DNA of 64,000 bases from Mycobacterium sp. IS-1496. GTDB taxonomy: Bacteria; Actinomycetota; Actinomycetes; Mycobacteriales; Mycobacteriaceae. The translations under genes and the position numbers were made by a program. Below the pieces are notes generated by a model, which saw nothing but the letters and a program-made list of their open reading frames with translations, did no database searches and was not told the origin of the DNA. Below, piece after piece: positions 8,562 to 19,142 of the stretch; positions within the stretch are counted from its first letter, which is position 1, and each line of letters opens with the position of its first letter. The stretch lies in assembly GCF_001499995.1 (NCBI RefSeq), contig NZ_LQIU01000018.1:1-64000 (forward strand), in the 5' to 3' direction.

Positions 8562-10277
8562 ATGACCGCTTCATCAGCGCCCACGTCACACGACGCCCCT
8601 CAGGCGGACGGCGCGCCGGCCGGCACCGTGCTGCACGGTGTCCCGGTGGTCCCCGGCGTGCAGTACGCGCCGGTGATCCGCCCGGGTCGGCTGCCGGTCG
8701 TCGACGACGGCGCCGCCGAGCTCACCGAGGCCGACCGACCGGCCGAGGCCGCCCGGTTCAGCGCCGCGGCGACCGCCGTCGCCACCCGTCTGCGGGACCG
8801 CGCCGCACATGCGACCGGCGCGGCCTCCGAAGTGCTCGCCGCCACCGCGACCCTCGCGCAGGACCGCGCGTGGCTGGGCGCCGCGGAGAAACGCATCGCC
8901 GGCGGTACCCCGGCCGTCCGCGCGGTCCGGGAGGCCGTCGCACAGTTCGTCGACCTCTTCACGAAGATGGGCGGGCTGATGGCGGAGCGGGTCACCGACC
9001 TACAGGACATCCGCGACCGCGTGGTGGCCGAGCTCAGCGGGCTGCCCGAACCCGGCGTCCCGCTGCCGTCGGTCGCGTCGATCCTGTGCGCCGAGGACCT
9101 CGCGCCTGCCGACACCGCGGGCCTCGATCCGACGCTCATCGTCGCGCTGGCGACCACACTGGGCGGCCCGACCAGCCACACCGCGATCATCGCCCGTCAG
9201 CTCGGGATCCCGTGCGTGGTCGCCGTCGACGGCCTCGACGCGGTGTCCGCCGGTTCGCTCGTGCTGGTCGATGGGACGGCCGGCACGGTGACCGTCGGCC
9301 CCGACGAGGTGGCCGCGGCCCAAGCCGTCGCCACGGCCCGGCACGACGCCGAGCGCGCCGCGCGCTGGACGGGGCCCGGGGTGACCGCCGACGGCCATCC
9401 GGTCGCGATCCTGGCCAATGTGCAGGACGGCGCCGCGGCACGGGCGGCCCGCGACACCCCCGCCGAAGGTGTCGGCCTGTTCCGCACCGAACTGTGCTTC
9501 CTCAACCGCGACACCGAGCCGACCGTCGACGAGCAGGCCGCGATCTACGGCGAGGTGCTCGACGCCTTCGCCGGGCACAAGGTCGTGGTTCGCACACTCG
9601 ACGCCGGGTCCGACAAACCGCTCAAGTTCGCCGGACACCCCGACGAGGCCAACCCGGCGCTCGGCGTCCGGGGCATTCGTATCGCGCACGGCAACCCGGG
9701 CATCCTCGACCGCCAACTCGCCGGCATCGCCGCCGCGGCGGCCCAGACCGGCAACCGGCCGTGGGTGATGGCGCCGATGATCGCCACCGCCGACGAGGCG
9801 AAGGACTTCGCCGCCGCCGTCCGCCGCCACGGGCTGACGCCCGGGGTGATGATCGAGGTGCCCGCCGCCGCCCTGCTGGCCGACCGCATCCTCGAGCACG
9901 TCGACTTCCTGTCGATCGGCACCAACGACCTCGCCCAGTACACGATGGCCGCCGACCGGATGTCCGCCGATCTGGCCGCGCTCACCGACCCGTGGCAGCC
10001 GGCCGTGCTCGCGCTCGTCGCGATGGCCGTTCGGGCGGGCGCCGCGGCGGGCAAGCCCGTCGGCGTGTGCGGTGAGGCCGCGGCGGACCCGACGCTCGCC
10101 TGCGTCCTGACGGGTCTCGGCGTGACGTCGCTGTCCGCCGCGGCCGCGGCGGTTCCCGGGGTGGGCGCCAAGCTCGCCCAGGTGACCCTCCAGCAGTGCC
10201 GCGACGCGGCCGAGGCCGTGCTGGCCACCGCGACCGCCGCCGAGGCACGAGCCGCCGCACTCGCCGTGCTCGGCTGA
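8562..10277 (+). CDS. ptsI: Phosphoenolpyruvate-protein phosphotransferase (PTS enzyme I)
   Basis: Cytoplasmic first enzyme of the PTS: autophosphorylates from phosphoenolpyruvate and donates the phosphate to HPr. The ATG at 8562 gives 571 aa, typical for enzyme I; an earlier in-frame ATG at 8472 would place the AT-rich promoter inside the gene. The phospho-histidine H206 lies in GGPTSHTAIIAR. PEP-binding motifs follow (GLFRTELCF; DAGSDKPLKF; MIEVPAAALLAD; SIGTNDLAQYTMAADR), and a C-terminal VCGEAAADP contains the catalytic Cys. Transcribed divergently from fruR. Confidence 0.95.
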   Translation: MTASSAPTSHDAPQADGAPAGTVLHGVPVVPGVQYAPVIRPGRLPVVDDGAAELTEADRPAEAARFSAAATAVATRLRDRAAHATGAASEVLAATATLAQDRAWLGAAEKRIAGGTPAVRAVREAVAQFVDLFTKMGGLMAERVTDLQDIRDRVVAELSGLPEPGVPLPSVASILCAEDLAPADTAGLDPTLIVALATTLGGPTSHTAIIARQLGIPCVVAVDGLDAVSAGSLVLVDGTAGTVTVGPDEVAAAQAVATARHDAERAARWTGPGVTADGHPVAILANVQDGAAARAARDTPAEGVGLFRTELCFLNRDTEPTVDEQAAIYGEVLDAFAGHKVVVRTLDAGSDKPLKFAGHPDEANPALGVRGIRIAHGNPGILDRQLAGIAAAAAQTGNRPWVMAPMIATADEAKDFAAAVRRHGLTPGVMIEVPAAALLADRILEHVDFLSIGTNDLAQYTMAADRMSADLAALTDPWQPAVLALVAMAVRAGAAAGKPVGVCGEAAADPTLACVLTGLGVTSLSAAAAAVPGVGAKLAQVTLQQCRDAAEAVLATATAAEARAAALAVLG

Positions 10278-10392
10278 GGACCGCGCGAGATCAGGGTTGT
10301 GACACGCTTCCGGCGAAATGGCGAGGCATAGGTCTGATCTCGGCGCGCTCGGCTGAGGAAATTAATCGGACCGTAGTCCGGTTGTAGGGGGC

Positions 10393-11367
10393 ATGCCTGC
10401 CATCACCGCTGACACCCTGACGCTGCCCCGCGTGACGTCACCCGCGCCCTCCGACACCGAGCGGCCCGTCCGCTCGATCACCACCGGTCCCCGCGGCTTC
10501 GAAGGCGAGGGCTTCCCCGTCGTCCGCGCGTTCGCCGGCGTCAGCGCCGCCGACCTCGACCCCTTCATCCACATGGACCAGATGGGCGAGGTGGAATACG
10601 AGCCGGGGGAACCCCGCGGCACCGACTGGCACCCGCACCGCGGGTTCGAGACCGTCACCTACATGATCGACGGCCGGTTCGCCCACCAGGACTCCCATGG
10701 CGGCGGCGGCCTGATCACCGACGGCGCCACCCAGTGGATGACGGCCGGTTCCGGCATCCTGCACATCGAGACCCCGCCCGCCGAACTCGTCGAGAGCGGT
10801 GGCATCTTCCACGGCATCCAGCTGTGGGTGAATCTGCCGCGCAAGGACAAGTTCGCCGCCCCGCGTTATCAGGCCATCGAGGGTGGCGAGGTCAGGTTGC
10901 TGGCATCCGAGGACGGCGGCGCACTGGTCCGCATCATCGCCGGCGACATCGACGGCGCGCGCGGTCCGGGATCGACGCACACGCCGATCACGATGGCGCA
11001 TGCGACCGTGGAACCCGGTGCGCGACTGAACATTCCGTGGAACCGGGACTTCAACGCGCTGATGTACGTGCTGTCCGGACGCGGCGCCGTCGGACCCGTC
11101 GGCCATCCGATCCGTCAGGGCCAGCTCGCGGTGTTCGGTCCCGGCGACCGCCTGAGCGTGGCGGCCGACCCCACCCAGGACTCCCACCGCCCGGCCCTCG
11201 AGGTGCTGATCCTCGGCGGCAGGCCGATCCGTGAGCCGGTCTTCCACTACGGGCCGTTCGTGATGAACTCGAAGTCCGAGCTGATCCAAGCGGTCGAGGA
11301 CTACGAGGCCGGCAAGTTCGGCTCCATCCCGCCGGACGCGCTGATGCCGCACACGTCCGGGCGCTGA
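10393..11367 (+). CDS. Pirin family protein
   Basis: Bicupin protein of 324 aa. The N-terminal pirin domain carries the metal-binding histidines in DWHPHRGFETV and HQDSHGGG, followed by the conserved MTAGSGILHIE segment. A C-terminal pirin_C cupin follows (about residues 190-300). Bacterial pirins include quercetinase-like enzymes and regulators of central metabolism; which role applies cannot be read from the sequence. It stands alone on the plus strand, 115 bp after ptsI, and is convergent with the FUSC gene, the two stops lying 2 bp apart. Confidence 0.88.
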   Translation: MPAITADTLTLPRVTSPAPSDTERPVRSITTGPRGFEGEGFPVVRAFAGVSAADLDPFIHMDQMGEVEYEPGEPRGTDWHPHRGFETVTYMIDGRFAHQDSHGGGGLITDGATQWMTAGSGILHIETPPAELVESGGIFHGIQLWVNLPRKDKFAAPRYQAIEGGEVRLLASEDGGALVRIIAGDIDGARGPGSTHTPITMAHATVEPGARLNIPWNRDFNALMYVLSGRGAVGPVGHPIRQGQLAVFGPGDRLSVAADPTQDSHRPALEVLILGGRPIREPVFHYGPFVMNSKSELIQAVEDYEAGKFGSIPPDALMPHTSGR

Positions 11368-11369
11368 CG

Positions 11370-13541
11370 TCAGTGTCCGACGGCCAGCGGTTGTTCGGAA
11401 CGGGGGTAGAGCAACTCGAGCTCGCCCAGGTTCGCCGCCACGGTGACCAGCGGAAGCGCGGCGGAGACGGCCAGCTCGTTCTCTTCGGACTCCGGGTCTG
11501 CGGCCTCGCGGCGTAGCGCCAGCGCGAAGTCGTCGCTGATCGGCGCCGTGCGGTCGGTCTCGGGTGCGGGCCCGACCAGCCGCCTGCAGACCAGCGCGGC
11601 GTGGGCTTCGAGCACCAGGCGGGTCTGTGCGTACACATCCAGCGGCGGCGGGACGACGTCGGCGATCAGTTCGGCGGCGGCCCGCAACCGCACCGCCCGG
11701 TTCGCGGCCCGCACCACGGGCGCTCGCACGTCGGTCTTCCCGCCGTTCTCTGAAAGATACTGGCGCACAGCGTCATCGAGTGTCCTGGAGGCTTCCAGGG
11801 CGGCGTGGCTGAGTGCGGTCACCCGGTCGGCGGCCTGCTCCGACGAACCGCGGGTGACCCGCAGCACGGCCGCCCGCAGGAACGCCGCACCCACCTCGCA
11901 GGCGTCGCGCACCGCGGCCGCGACCGTCGCCGACGCGCCGCGTGGCCACATCAGCAGCGAGACCGTCGCCCCCACCAGCGCGCCGAGCACCACGTCCTCC
12001 ACCCGGATCAGCCCGACCGACCACCCCGTCGGCTGGATGACGTTGAAGATGATGAGCACCATCATCGTGAACGCGGCCTGGCCTGCGATGAACGAGGCGA
12101 TCTCCGGGACGTAGGCCGAGCCGAACGCCACCACCGGCAGCAGCAGCCACATCACCGCCGGTTCGACGCCGACGACTTCGATCAGCGCCACCCCGAGCAG
12201 AAAGCCGATCGCGGTGCCCGCGACCGCCCGCAGCACCCGCGTCCCCGTGGTCAGCGCGCTGCTCCGCAACACCGACATCGCGCCGAGCACCACCCAGAAA
12301 CCGTGCTCGACGGGGAACACCTGGGTGACCGTGACCGCCAGGGCCAACCCGAGGCCGGTGCGCAGGCTGTTGCGCAGGACGACCGCCCGGGTCGCCACGA
12401 AGCCCTTGGTGATGGCCGCGACCGCGGTGGTCTCGGGCATCACCCAGTCCGCCGCGCCGGTGTGCGGGAGCCGCCGGCCCAGCACCCGCGCCCACACCGG
12501 CCGGGCATCGGCCAGCGCGGCGTTGCGGATGATCCGGCCGGTCACCCCGACCGTCGCGGAGAACGTCCGGCGGCCCAGCAGGGTGCGGGCGACCGCGGCC
12601 GCGGTGGCGTCGTCGGGCACCGCCAGGATCTGTTCGATGTCCTCGCGGTAGCGGCCGTGTGCGATCGACCGCAGTTCGTCCAGCGCGGCGTCCAGGTCGG
12701 CGTTGCGCGCCGCGCGCTCCTGCCGGTCGTGGGTCCGCAGTACGGTCGCCGAATCGCGCAGCACCCGCACGATGGGCGGCTTCATGTCACCGAGCAGCGC
12801 GGCGGTGTCGTCGGTGACGCGGTCGGACAACCAGCCCAGGTCGTCGACCACCCGGACCAGCGCGCGACTGCCTGCCGTCAGCGCGACGGGGCGGAAGTCG
12901 GCGTTGACGAAGTTCTCCCACAGCGCGTTCATCGCCCGGTGCACGTCTCGCGTCGACGCGTCGCCCTCGAGGCAGAGGGCCAGTGACCGGCACACCGTCG
13001 CCGCGTGGCGGCGCAGATCGTCGTGGTGGCGGGGCGGGAAGAGGAACAGCGCGGCGGGCACACAGACGGCCAGGGCGATGAGCCATCCGGTGAGCCGCTC
13101 GTCGATCGGGCCCGGCGCGGTGCACGCGGGCAGGACGAAGGTCATCAGCGTGGCCCGCTGCCCGGCGGCGATGACCTCGCTGAGCACACCCGAGAACGTC
13201 ACCGCGACGCCGAGCACGAACATCAGCGCGACGCCGAGCCAGGGGTGCGGCGCGGTCAGGGTGCCCACGGTGATGAGCACCGCGCCGTTGAATCCGAGCC
13301 CGGCGTACGCCAGCGCCCGCGCGGGCCGGTTACCGGGGAAGTCGGCGAGGATCAGCAGCGCCACCGAACCGAAGATCGTGAACATCGGCGCCTGGGTGCC
13401 GCCGGCCAGCGCGAAGCTCGCCGCCGCGGCCACCGGCATGACGATGGCCGCCCGCGCCGCGCGGCGCAGCGCGTCGTGTTCGGGGTCGCGGCGCTCGATC
13501 CGCTCGGCCGCCCGGCGCCACAGGACGGCCGGGGTCAGCAT
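11370..13541 (-). CDS. FUSC family inner-membrane protein (putative aromatic or organic acid exporter)
   Basis: Large integral membrane protein of 723 aa. Residues about 30-175 form a first cluster of hydrophobic helices. A soluble region of about 180 residues follows, then a second helix cluster (about 375-510) and a C-terminal cytoplasmic region rich in Ala and Arg. This two-block layout is that of the FUSC/YccS group, some members of which export aromatic acids. The ATG at 13541 follows a TetR gene by 31 bp on the same strand, so the pair probably forms an operon in which the TetR protein controls the transporter. The substrate is unknown. Confidence 0.8.
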   Translation of the reverse strand: MLTPAVLWRRAAERIERRDPEHDALRRAARAAIVMPVAAAASFALAGGTQAPMFTIFGSVALLILADFPGNRPARALAYAGLGFNGAVLITVGTLTAPHPWLGVALMFVLGVAVTFSGVLSEVIAAGQRATLMTFVLPACTAPGPIDERLTGWLIALAVCVPAALFLFPPRHHDDLRRHAATVCRSLALCLEGDASTRDVHRAMNALWENFVNADFRPVALTAGSRALVRVVDDLGWLSDRVTDDTAALLGDMKPPIVRVLRDSATVLRTHDRQERAARNADLDAALDELRSIAHGRYREDIEQILAVPDDATAAAVARTLLGRRTFSATVGVTGRIIRNAALADARPVWARVLGRRLPHTGAADWVMPETTAVAAITKGFVATRAVVLRNSLRTGLGLALAVTVTQVFPVEHGFWVVLGAMSVLRSSALTTGTRVLRAVAGTAIGFLLGVALIEVVGVEPAVMWLLLPVVAFGSAYVPEIASFIAGQAAFTMMVLIIFNVIQPTGWSVGLIRVEDVVLGALVGATVSLLMWPRGASATVAAAVRDACEVGAAFLRAAVLRVTRGSSEQAADRVTALSHAALEASRTLDDAVRQYLSENGGKTDVRAPVVRAANRAVRLRAAAELIADVVPPPLDVYAQTRLVLEAHAALVCRRLVGPAPETDRTAPISDDFALALRREAADPESEENELAVSAALPLVTVAANLGELELLYPRSEQPLAVGH

Positions 13542-13572
13542 GACCGCCGATGGTAGACCGCTCGGTGGTGGC

Positions 13573-14139
13573 TCAGCGCGGGTCGGACACCGAGCTGAAG
13601 CGGCCGGAGTCCAGCGTGTGCAGGGTCTCGGCCGCGATCCACCGCAGCGCGTCCTCGTCCGGGGGGATGGTGGCCTGCTCGTATCCGACGAGAATGTAGA
13701 CACACCACGCCGCGAAGACCTCCGCCTGCCGCTCGTCGCCGATGAGCTCCAGCGAGGACTCACGCATGATGTCGTACCGCTGCCGGTCCACCCCGGCCTG
13801 CACGGTGTGGACGTCGCGGTCGATCGAGCTCCACACCCGGATCGCGGCCTCGGCGCCGTGCGGAAGCGCCAGCGCCTCCTCGATCAGTGTCTCGATGCGG
13901 CGGCGCGGATCGCTCACCGCGCGGACCGCGTCGATGATCCGCACCGTGCGCTGCTGCCGCCAGTACTCGACGAGCTCGCGGGTGTAGGCCGACCAGTTCG
14001 CGAAGTAGTGGTAGAACGATCCCGTCGTCACCCCGAGACGGTTACAGACCTCGGCGAGTTTCAGCCCGCCGTAGCCCTGGTCGGCGAGTACGGCGAGTCC
14101 GGTCTCGAAGTACCCCTCCCGAGTGACCACGGCCCCCAT
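13573..14139 (-). CDS. TetR family regulator upstream of the FUSC transporter gene
   Basis: Regulator of 188 aa. The TetR helix-turn-helix covers about residues 5-50 (LAEVCNRLGVTTGSFYHYF), with the typical FYHYF end of the recognition helix. The C-terminal ligand domain is not recognisable to a specific family. The ATG at 14139 was preferred because the N-terminal helix begins right after it. It precedes the FUSC gene on the same strand and is divergent from a second TetR gene at 14299, sharing a 159-bp intergenic region. Confidence 0.85.
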   Translation of the reverse strand: MGAVVTREGYFETGLAVLADQGYGGLKLAEVCNRLGVTTGSFYHYFANWSAYTRELVEYWRQQRTVRIIDAVRAVSDPRRRIETLIEEALALPHGAEAAIRVWSSIDRDVHTVQAGVDRQRYDIMRESSLELIGDERQAEVFAAWCVYILVGYEQATIPPDEDALRWIAAETLHTLDSGRFSSVSDPR

Positions 14140-14238
14140 GGGACGACACAGTAGTGGTTGCGGCTGATTTTTTGGCCGACGCCGCCACATGGCTCGCCGT
14201 GACGATTCGGTGGCTCTTCGCATCGATTTGCTGGAAAT

Positions 14239-14252
14239 GCACCCGCGGGTGC
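14239..14252. promoter_or_regulatory. Palindrome between divergent TetR genes
   Basis: A perfect 14-bp palindrome GCACCCGCGGGTGC lies midway between the two divergent TetR genes. TetR proteins bind palindromes, so this is a candidate operator for either or both. The rest of the 159-bp region shows no other clear element, apart from AT-rich sequence (CACAATTTGAC) immediately before the second TetR start. Confidence 0.4.
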
Positions 14253-14298
14253 GCGACCGAGACCATGTGCAGGTACCCGACGTTACCTATGGCACAAT

Positions 14299-14940
14299 TT
14301 GACTGTGCCGCATACTGCCAGCCGGGGGCCGGGACGACCGCCCGCAGCGAAGGCCGCAGAGACACGTGAGCGCATCCTGCGTGCTGCGAGAGAGGTCTTC
14401 AGCGAACTCGGTTACGACGCTGCGACTTTCCAGGCAATTGCGATTCGCGCCGATCTGACCCGTCCCGCGATCAACCATTACTTCGCGAGCAAACGCGTCC
14501 TCTACCGCGAGGTCGTCGAACAGACCAATGCGTGGGTTATTAGCGCAGGCATGGAACGCGCCCACGGTGAGAGCACGCTGTTGGGCCGATTGTCGGCGTT
14601 CTTCTCGGCCGCCATGCACGCCGAGTCCGAAGACCGTTCGGCCGCCGCGTTTCTCGTCACCTCGGTCCTCGAATCGCAGCGGCATCCCGATCTGCGCAGC
14701 GACGAGCACGACGCGCTGCGGATGTCACGGTCGTTCGTGTCCTGGGCGGTCAACGACGCCATCGAACGCGGTGAGCTCCAGACCGACACCGACATCCCGT
14801 CGATCGTCGAGATGCTGGTCGCGGTGATGTGGGGGATGGGTTTCTACGCCGGGTACGTGGGCGGTCAGCAGGAACTCGCCGTCATCGTCGAGAAGTTCGA
14901 GTTGCTGATGGCCAACAAGTTGTGGCAGCTCAGCACCTGA
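14299..14940 (+). CDS. TetR family regulator (Rv0144-like)
   Basis: Regulator of 213 aa from a TTG start; a GTG two codons later is an alternative. After a basic N-terminal stretch (GPGRPPAAK) the helix-turn-helix lies at about residues 20-66 (FQAIAIRADLTRPAINHYFASK). The C-terminal half is helical and of unknown ligand. It heads a plus-strand series of methyltransferase, methyltransferase, aldehyde dehydrogenase, SDR and oxidoreductase genes in the order recalled for M. tuberculosis Rv0144-Rv0149, so it may control that set. Palindromes ahead of the first methyltransferase and the aldehyde dehydrogenase are candidate sites. Confidence 0.83.
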   Translation: MTVPHTASRGPGRPPAAKAAETRERILRAAREVFSELGYDAATFQAIAIRADLTRPAINHYFASKRVLYREVVEQTNAWVISAGMERAHGESTLLGRLSAFFSAAMHAESEDRSAAAFLVTSVLESQRHPDLRSDEHDALRMSRSFVSWAVNDAIERGELQTDTDIPSIVEMLVAVMWGMGFYAGYVGGQQELAVIVEKFELLMANKLWQLST

Positions 14941-14957
14941 CCGGGTGAGATCAGACA

Positions 14958-14968
14958 CTATCAGATAG
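14958..14968. promoter_or_regulatory. Small palindrome upstream of methyltransferase gene
   Basis: CTATC-A-GATAG, an 11-bp interrupted palindrome, lies between the TetR gene and the first methyltransferase gene in an AT-richer stretch. It may be an operator or part of a promoter; it is short enough to occur by chance. Confidence 0.3.
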
Positions 14969-14977
14969 CTTGCCTAA

Positions 14978-16773
<1,796 letters not shown>

Positions 16774-16786
16774 CTCTCAGGAGCCC

Positions 16787-16805
16787 CCAACCGGTTGGTT
16801 AGGAT
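16787..16805 (+). promoter_or_regulatory. Palindromic operator and -10 box before aldehyde dehydrogenase gene
   Basis: A perfect 12-bp palindrome CCAACCGGTTGG (16787-16798) is followed 1 bp later by TAGGAT (16800-16805), a plausible mycobacterial -10 hexamer. The aldehyde dehydrogenase ATG is 31 bp further on. An operator abutting the -10 suggests repression, possibly by the TetR protein encoded at 14299. Confidence 0.45.
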
Positions 16806-16836
16806 CGGGTCATTCATCGGTCAGGAAGGACCAGCC

Positions 16837-18249
16837 ATGACCACTGATTCCGCCGCTTCGGCTACCCAGGCCACCCAGGCCACCACCGACATCCCTGCGA
16901 CCGTCGACCGTCTCCGCCGCACCTTCGCGACCGGCCGCACCCGCGACCTCGAATGGCGCCGACGCCAACTGCGCGCGCTGGAACGGCTCATGGTCGAGAA
17001 CGAGACGGCCATCGCCGCCGCGCTCGAACAGGACCTCGGCCGCAAACCCTTCGAGGCGTGGCTGGCCGACATCGCCAGCGTCGCCGGAGAGGCCAAGGAC
17101 GCCGCCAAGAACCTGCGCAAGTGGACGCGGCGCCGCTACCGGATGCTGGAGCTCTCACAGCTGCCCGGCCTCGGGTGGGTCGAGCACGAACCGTTCGGCA
17201 CGGTGCTGATCATCGGCGCGTGGAACTTCCCGTTCGCGCTGACGCTCGGGCCCGCCGTCGGGGCGATCGCCGCGGGGAACACCGTGGTGCTCAAACCGTC
17301 GGAGGTGGCGCCGGCCTGTTCGGCGTTGATGGCCGAGTTGGTGCCGCGCTACCTCGACAACGAGGCCATCGTGGTGATCGAGGGCGACGGTTCGGTCAGC
17401 CAGGAACTCATCTCGCAGGGCTTCGACTACCTGCTCTACACCGGCGGGACGGAGATCGGCCGCAAGGTCTACGAGGGCGCCGCCCCGCACCTGACCCCCG
17501 TCACGCTGGAACTGGGCGGTAAGAGCCCGGTGATCGTGAGCGCCGACGCCGACCTCGACGTGGCCGCCAAACGCATCGCCTGGACGAAGCTGATCAACTC
17601 GGGGCAGATCTGCATCGCCCCCGACTACGTGCTGGCCGAGGCGACGATCCGCGACCAGCTGGTCGACAAGATCAAGGCCGCGGTCCAGACCTTCGAGTCC
17701 GAGAATCCCGAAGGCAAGCGCATCGTCAACGAGCGGCACTTCGACCGGCTCACCACCGCGCTGGCCGCGACCAAGGGTGACGTGGTGATCGGCGGCGGCT
17801 CGGACGCGTCGAAGATCAGCATCCAACCGACCGTCGTCGTGGACCCCGATCCCGCCGAGCCGCTGATGACCGACGAGATCTTCGGGCCGATCCTGCCGAT
17901 CGTGACCGTCCAATCCCTCGATGACGCAATCGCTTTCGTCAATGCGCGGCCGAAGCCGTTGGCCGCCTACCTGTTCACCAAGACCAGGGCGATCCGCGAG
18001 CGGGTGGTCAAGGACGTGTCGTCCGGCGGCATGGTGGTCAACCACCTGCTGTTCCACTTCGCCACGCACAAGCTGCCGTTCGGGGGTGTGGGGCCGTCCG
18101 GGATGGGCGCCTACCACGGCCGGTTCGGCTTCGAGACGTTCAGCCACAAGAAGAGCGTGATGACCAAACCGACCCGCCCCGACGTCGGCGCCTTCATCTA
18201 TCCCCCGTATACAGAGAAGGCGTTCAAGCTCGCCCGCCGTTTGTTCTGA
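16837..18249 (+). CDS. Aldehyde dehydrogenase family protein (Rv0147-like)
   Basis: NAD(P)-dependent oxidation of an aldehyde to the acid. The 470-aa protein belongs to the class 3/fatty aldehyde dehydrogenase type. It has the cofactor segment GAWNFPFALTLGP, the GKSP region with general base E225 (LELGGK) and the nucleophile C259 (SGQICIAPDY), 34 residues apart as usual, then EIFGPILPI. A hydrophobic-basic C-terminus (KLARRLF) is seen. The start has an AGGAAGGA site. It begins a run with an SDR and a quinone oxidoreductase, suggesting lipid aldehyde or alcohol metabolism. Confidence 0.92.
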   Translation: MTTDSAASATQATQATTDIPATVDRLRRTFATGRTRDLEWRRRQLRALERLMVENETAIAAALEQDLGRKPFEAWLADIASVAGEAKDAAKNLRKWTRRRYRMLELSQLPGLGWVEHEPFGTVLIIGAWNFPFALTLGPAVGAIAAGNTVVLKPSEVAPACSALMAELVPRYLDNEAIVVIEGDGSVSQELISQGFDYLLYTGGTEIGRKVYEGAAPHLTPVTLELGGKSPVIVSADADLDVAAKRIAWTKLINSGQICIAPDYVLAEATIRDQLVDKIKAAVQTFESENPEGKRIVNERHFDRLTTALAATKGDVVIGGGSDASKISIQPTVVVDPDPAEPLMTDEIFGPILPIVTVQSLDDAIAFVNARPKPLAAYLFTKTRAIRERVVKDVSSGGMVVNHLLFHFATHKLPFGGVGPSGMGAYHGRFGFETFSHKKSVMTKPTRPDVGAFIYPPYTEKAFKLARRLF

Positions 18250-18269
18250 CAGTCCTCGAAAGGAAAACC

Positions 18270-19136
18270 ATGCCAGGAGTGCAGGATCGCGTCATCGTCG
18301 TCACCGGAGCCGGCGGAGGGCTGGGCCGGGAGTACGCGCTGACGCTGGCCCGCGAGGGCGCCGCCGTCGTCGTCAACGACCTCGGCGGTGCGCGCGACGG
18401 CACCGGTGCCGGGTCGGCGATGGCCGATCAGGTCGTCGACGAGATCAAGGCCGCAGGCGGGCGCGCCGCGGCCAACTACGACTCCGTCGCCGAACCCGAG
18501 GGCGCCGAGAACATCATCAAGACCGCGATCGACGAGTTCGGCAAGGTCGACGGTGTGGTCAGCAACGCGGGCATCCTGCGCGACGGCACGTTCCACAAGA
18601 TGACGTACGAGAACTGGGACGCCGTGCTCAAGGTGCACCTGTACGGCGGTTACAACGTGATCCGCGCGGCGTGGCCGCACTTCCGTGAGCAGAGCTTCGG
18701 CCGCGTCGTCGTCGCCACCTCGACCAGCGGGCTGTTCGGCAACTTCGGCCAGGCCAACTACGGCGCCGCGAAGCTCGGCCTCGTCGGCCTGATCAACACG
18801 CTCGCCCAGGAGGGCGCGAAGTACAACATCAAGACCAACGCGGTCGCGCCGATCGCGGCGACCCGGATGACGCAGGACATCCTGCCGCCGGAGGTCTTCG
18901 AGAAGCTGACGCCGGAGTACGTGGCCCCGATCGTCGCCCACCTCATGACCGAGGAACTGACCGACACCGATTCGGTCTTCATCGTCGGCGGCGGCAAAGT
19001 GCAGCGCACCGCACTGTTCCAGAACGAGGGGGTGACGTTCTCCGACGGGGTGCCCACCCTCGACGACGTCGCCGCCAGGTGGGGCGAGATCACGGATCTG
19101 TCGGCTGCGCAGCAGGCCAGCTTCAAGCTCGGCTGA
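18270..19136 (+). CDS. Short-chain dehydrogenase/reductase (Rv0148-like)
   Basis: SDR enzyme of 288 aa with an intact cofactor motif TGAGGGLG (residues 12-19) and catalytic YxxxK (Y164, K168, in NYGAAK). The sequence VVVNDLGGARDGTG is typical of the 3-hydroxyacyl-CoA dehydrogenase domain of peroxisomal multifunctional enzyme 2, pointing to a beta-oxidation-type substrate. A GAAAGGA site precedes the ATG. It lies 20 bp after the aldehyde dehydrogenase and 6 bp before the oxidoreductase, so the three are probably co-transcribed. Confidence 0.91.
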   Translation: MPGVQDRVIVVTGAGGGLGREYALTLAREGAAVVVNDLGGARDGTGAGSAMADQVVDEIKAAGGRAAANYDSVAEPEGAENIIKTAIDEFGKVDGVVSNAGILRDGTFHKMTYENWDAVLKVHLYGGYNVIRAAWPHFREQSFGRVVVATSTSGLFGNFGQANYGAAKLGLVGLINTLAQEGAKYNIKTNAVAPIAATRMTQDILPPEVFEKLTPEYVAPIVAHLMTEELTDTDSVFIVGGGKVQRTALFQNEGVTFSDGVPTLDDVAARWGEITDLSAAQQASFKLG

Positions 19137-19142
19137 GCGGGC

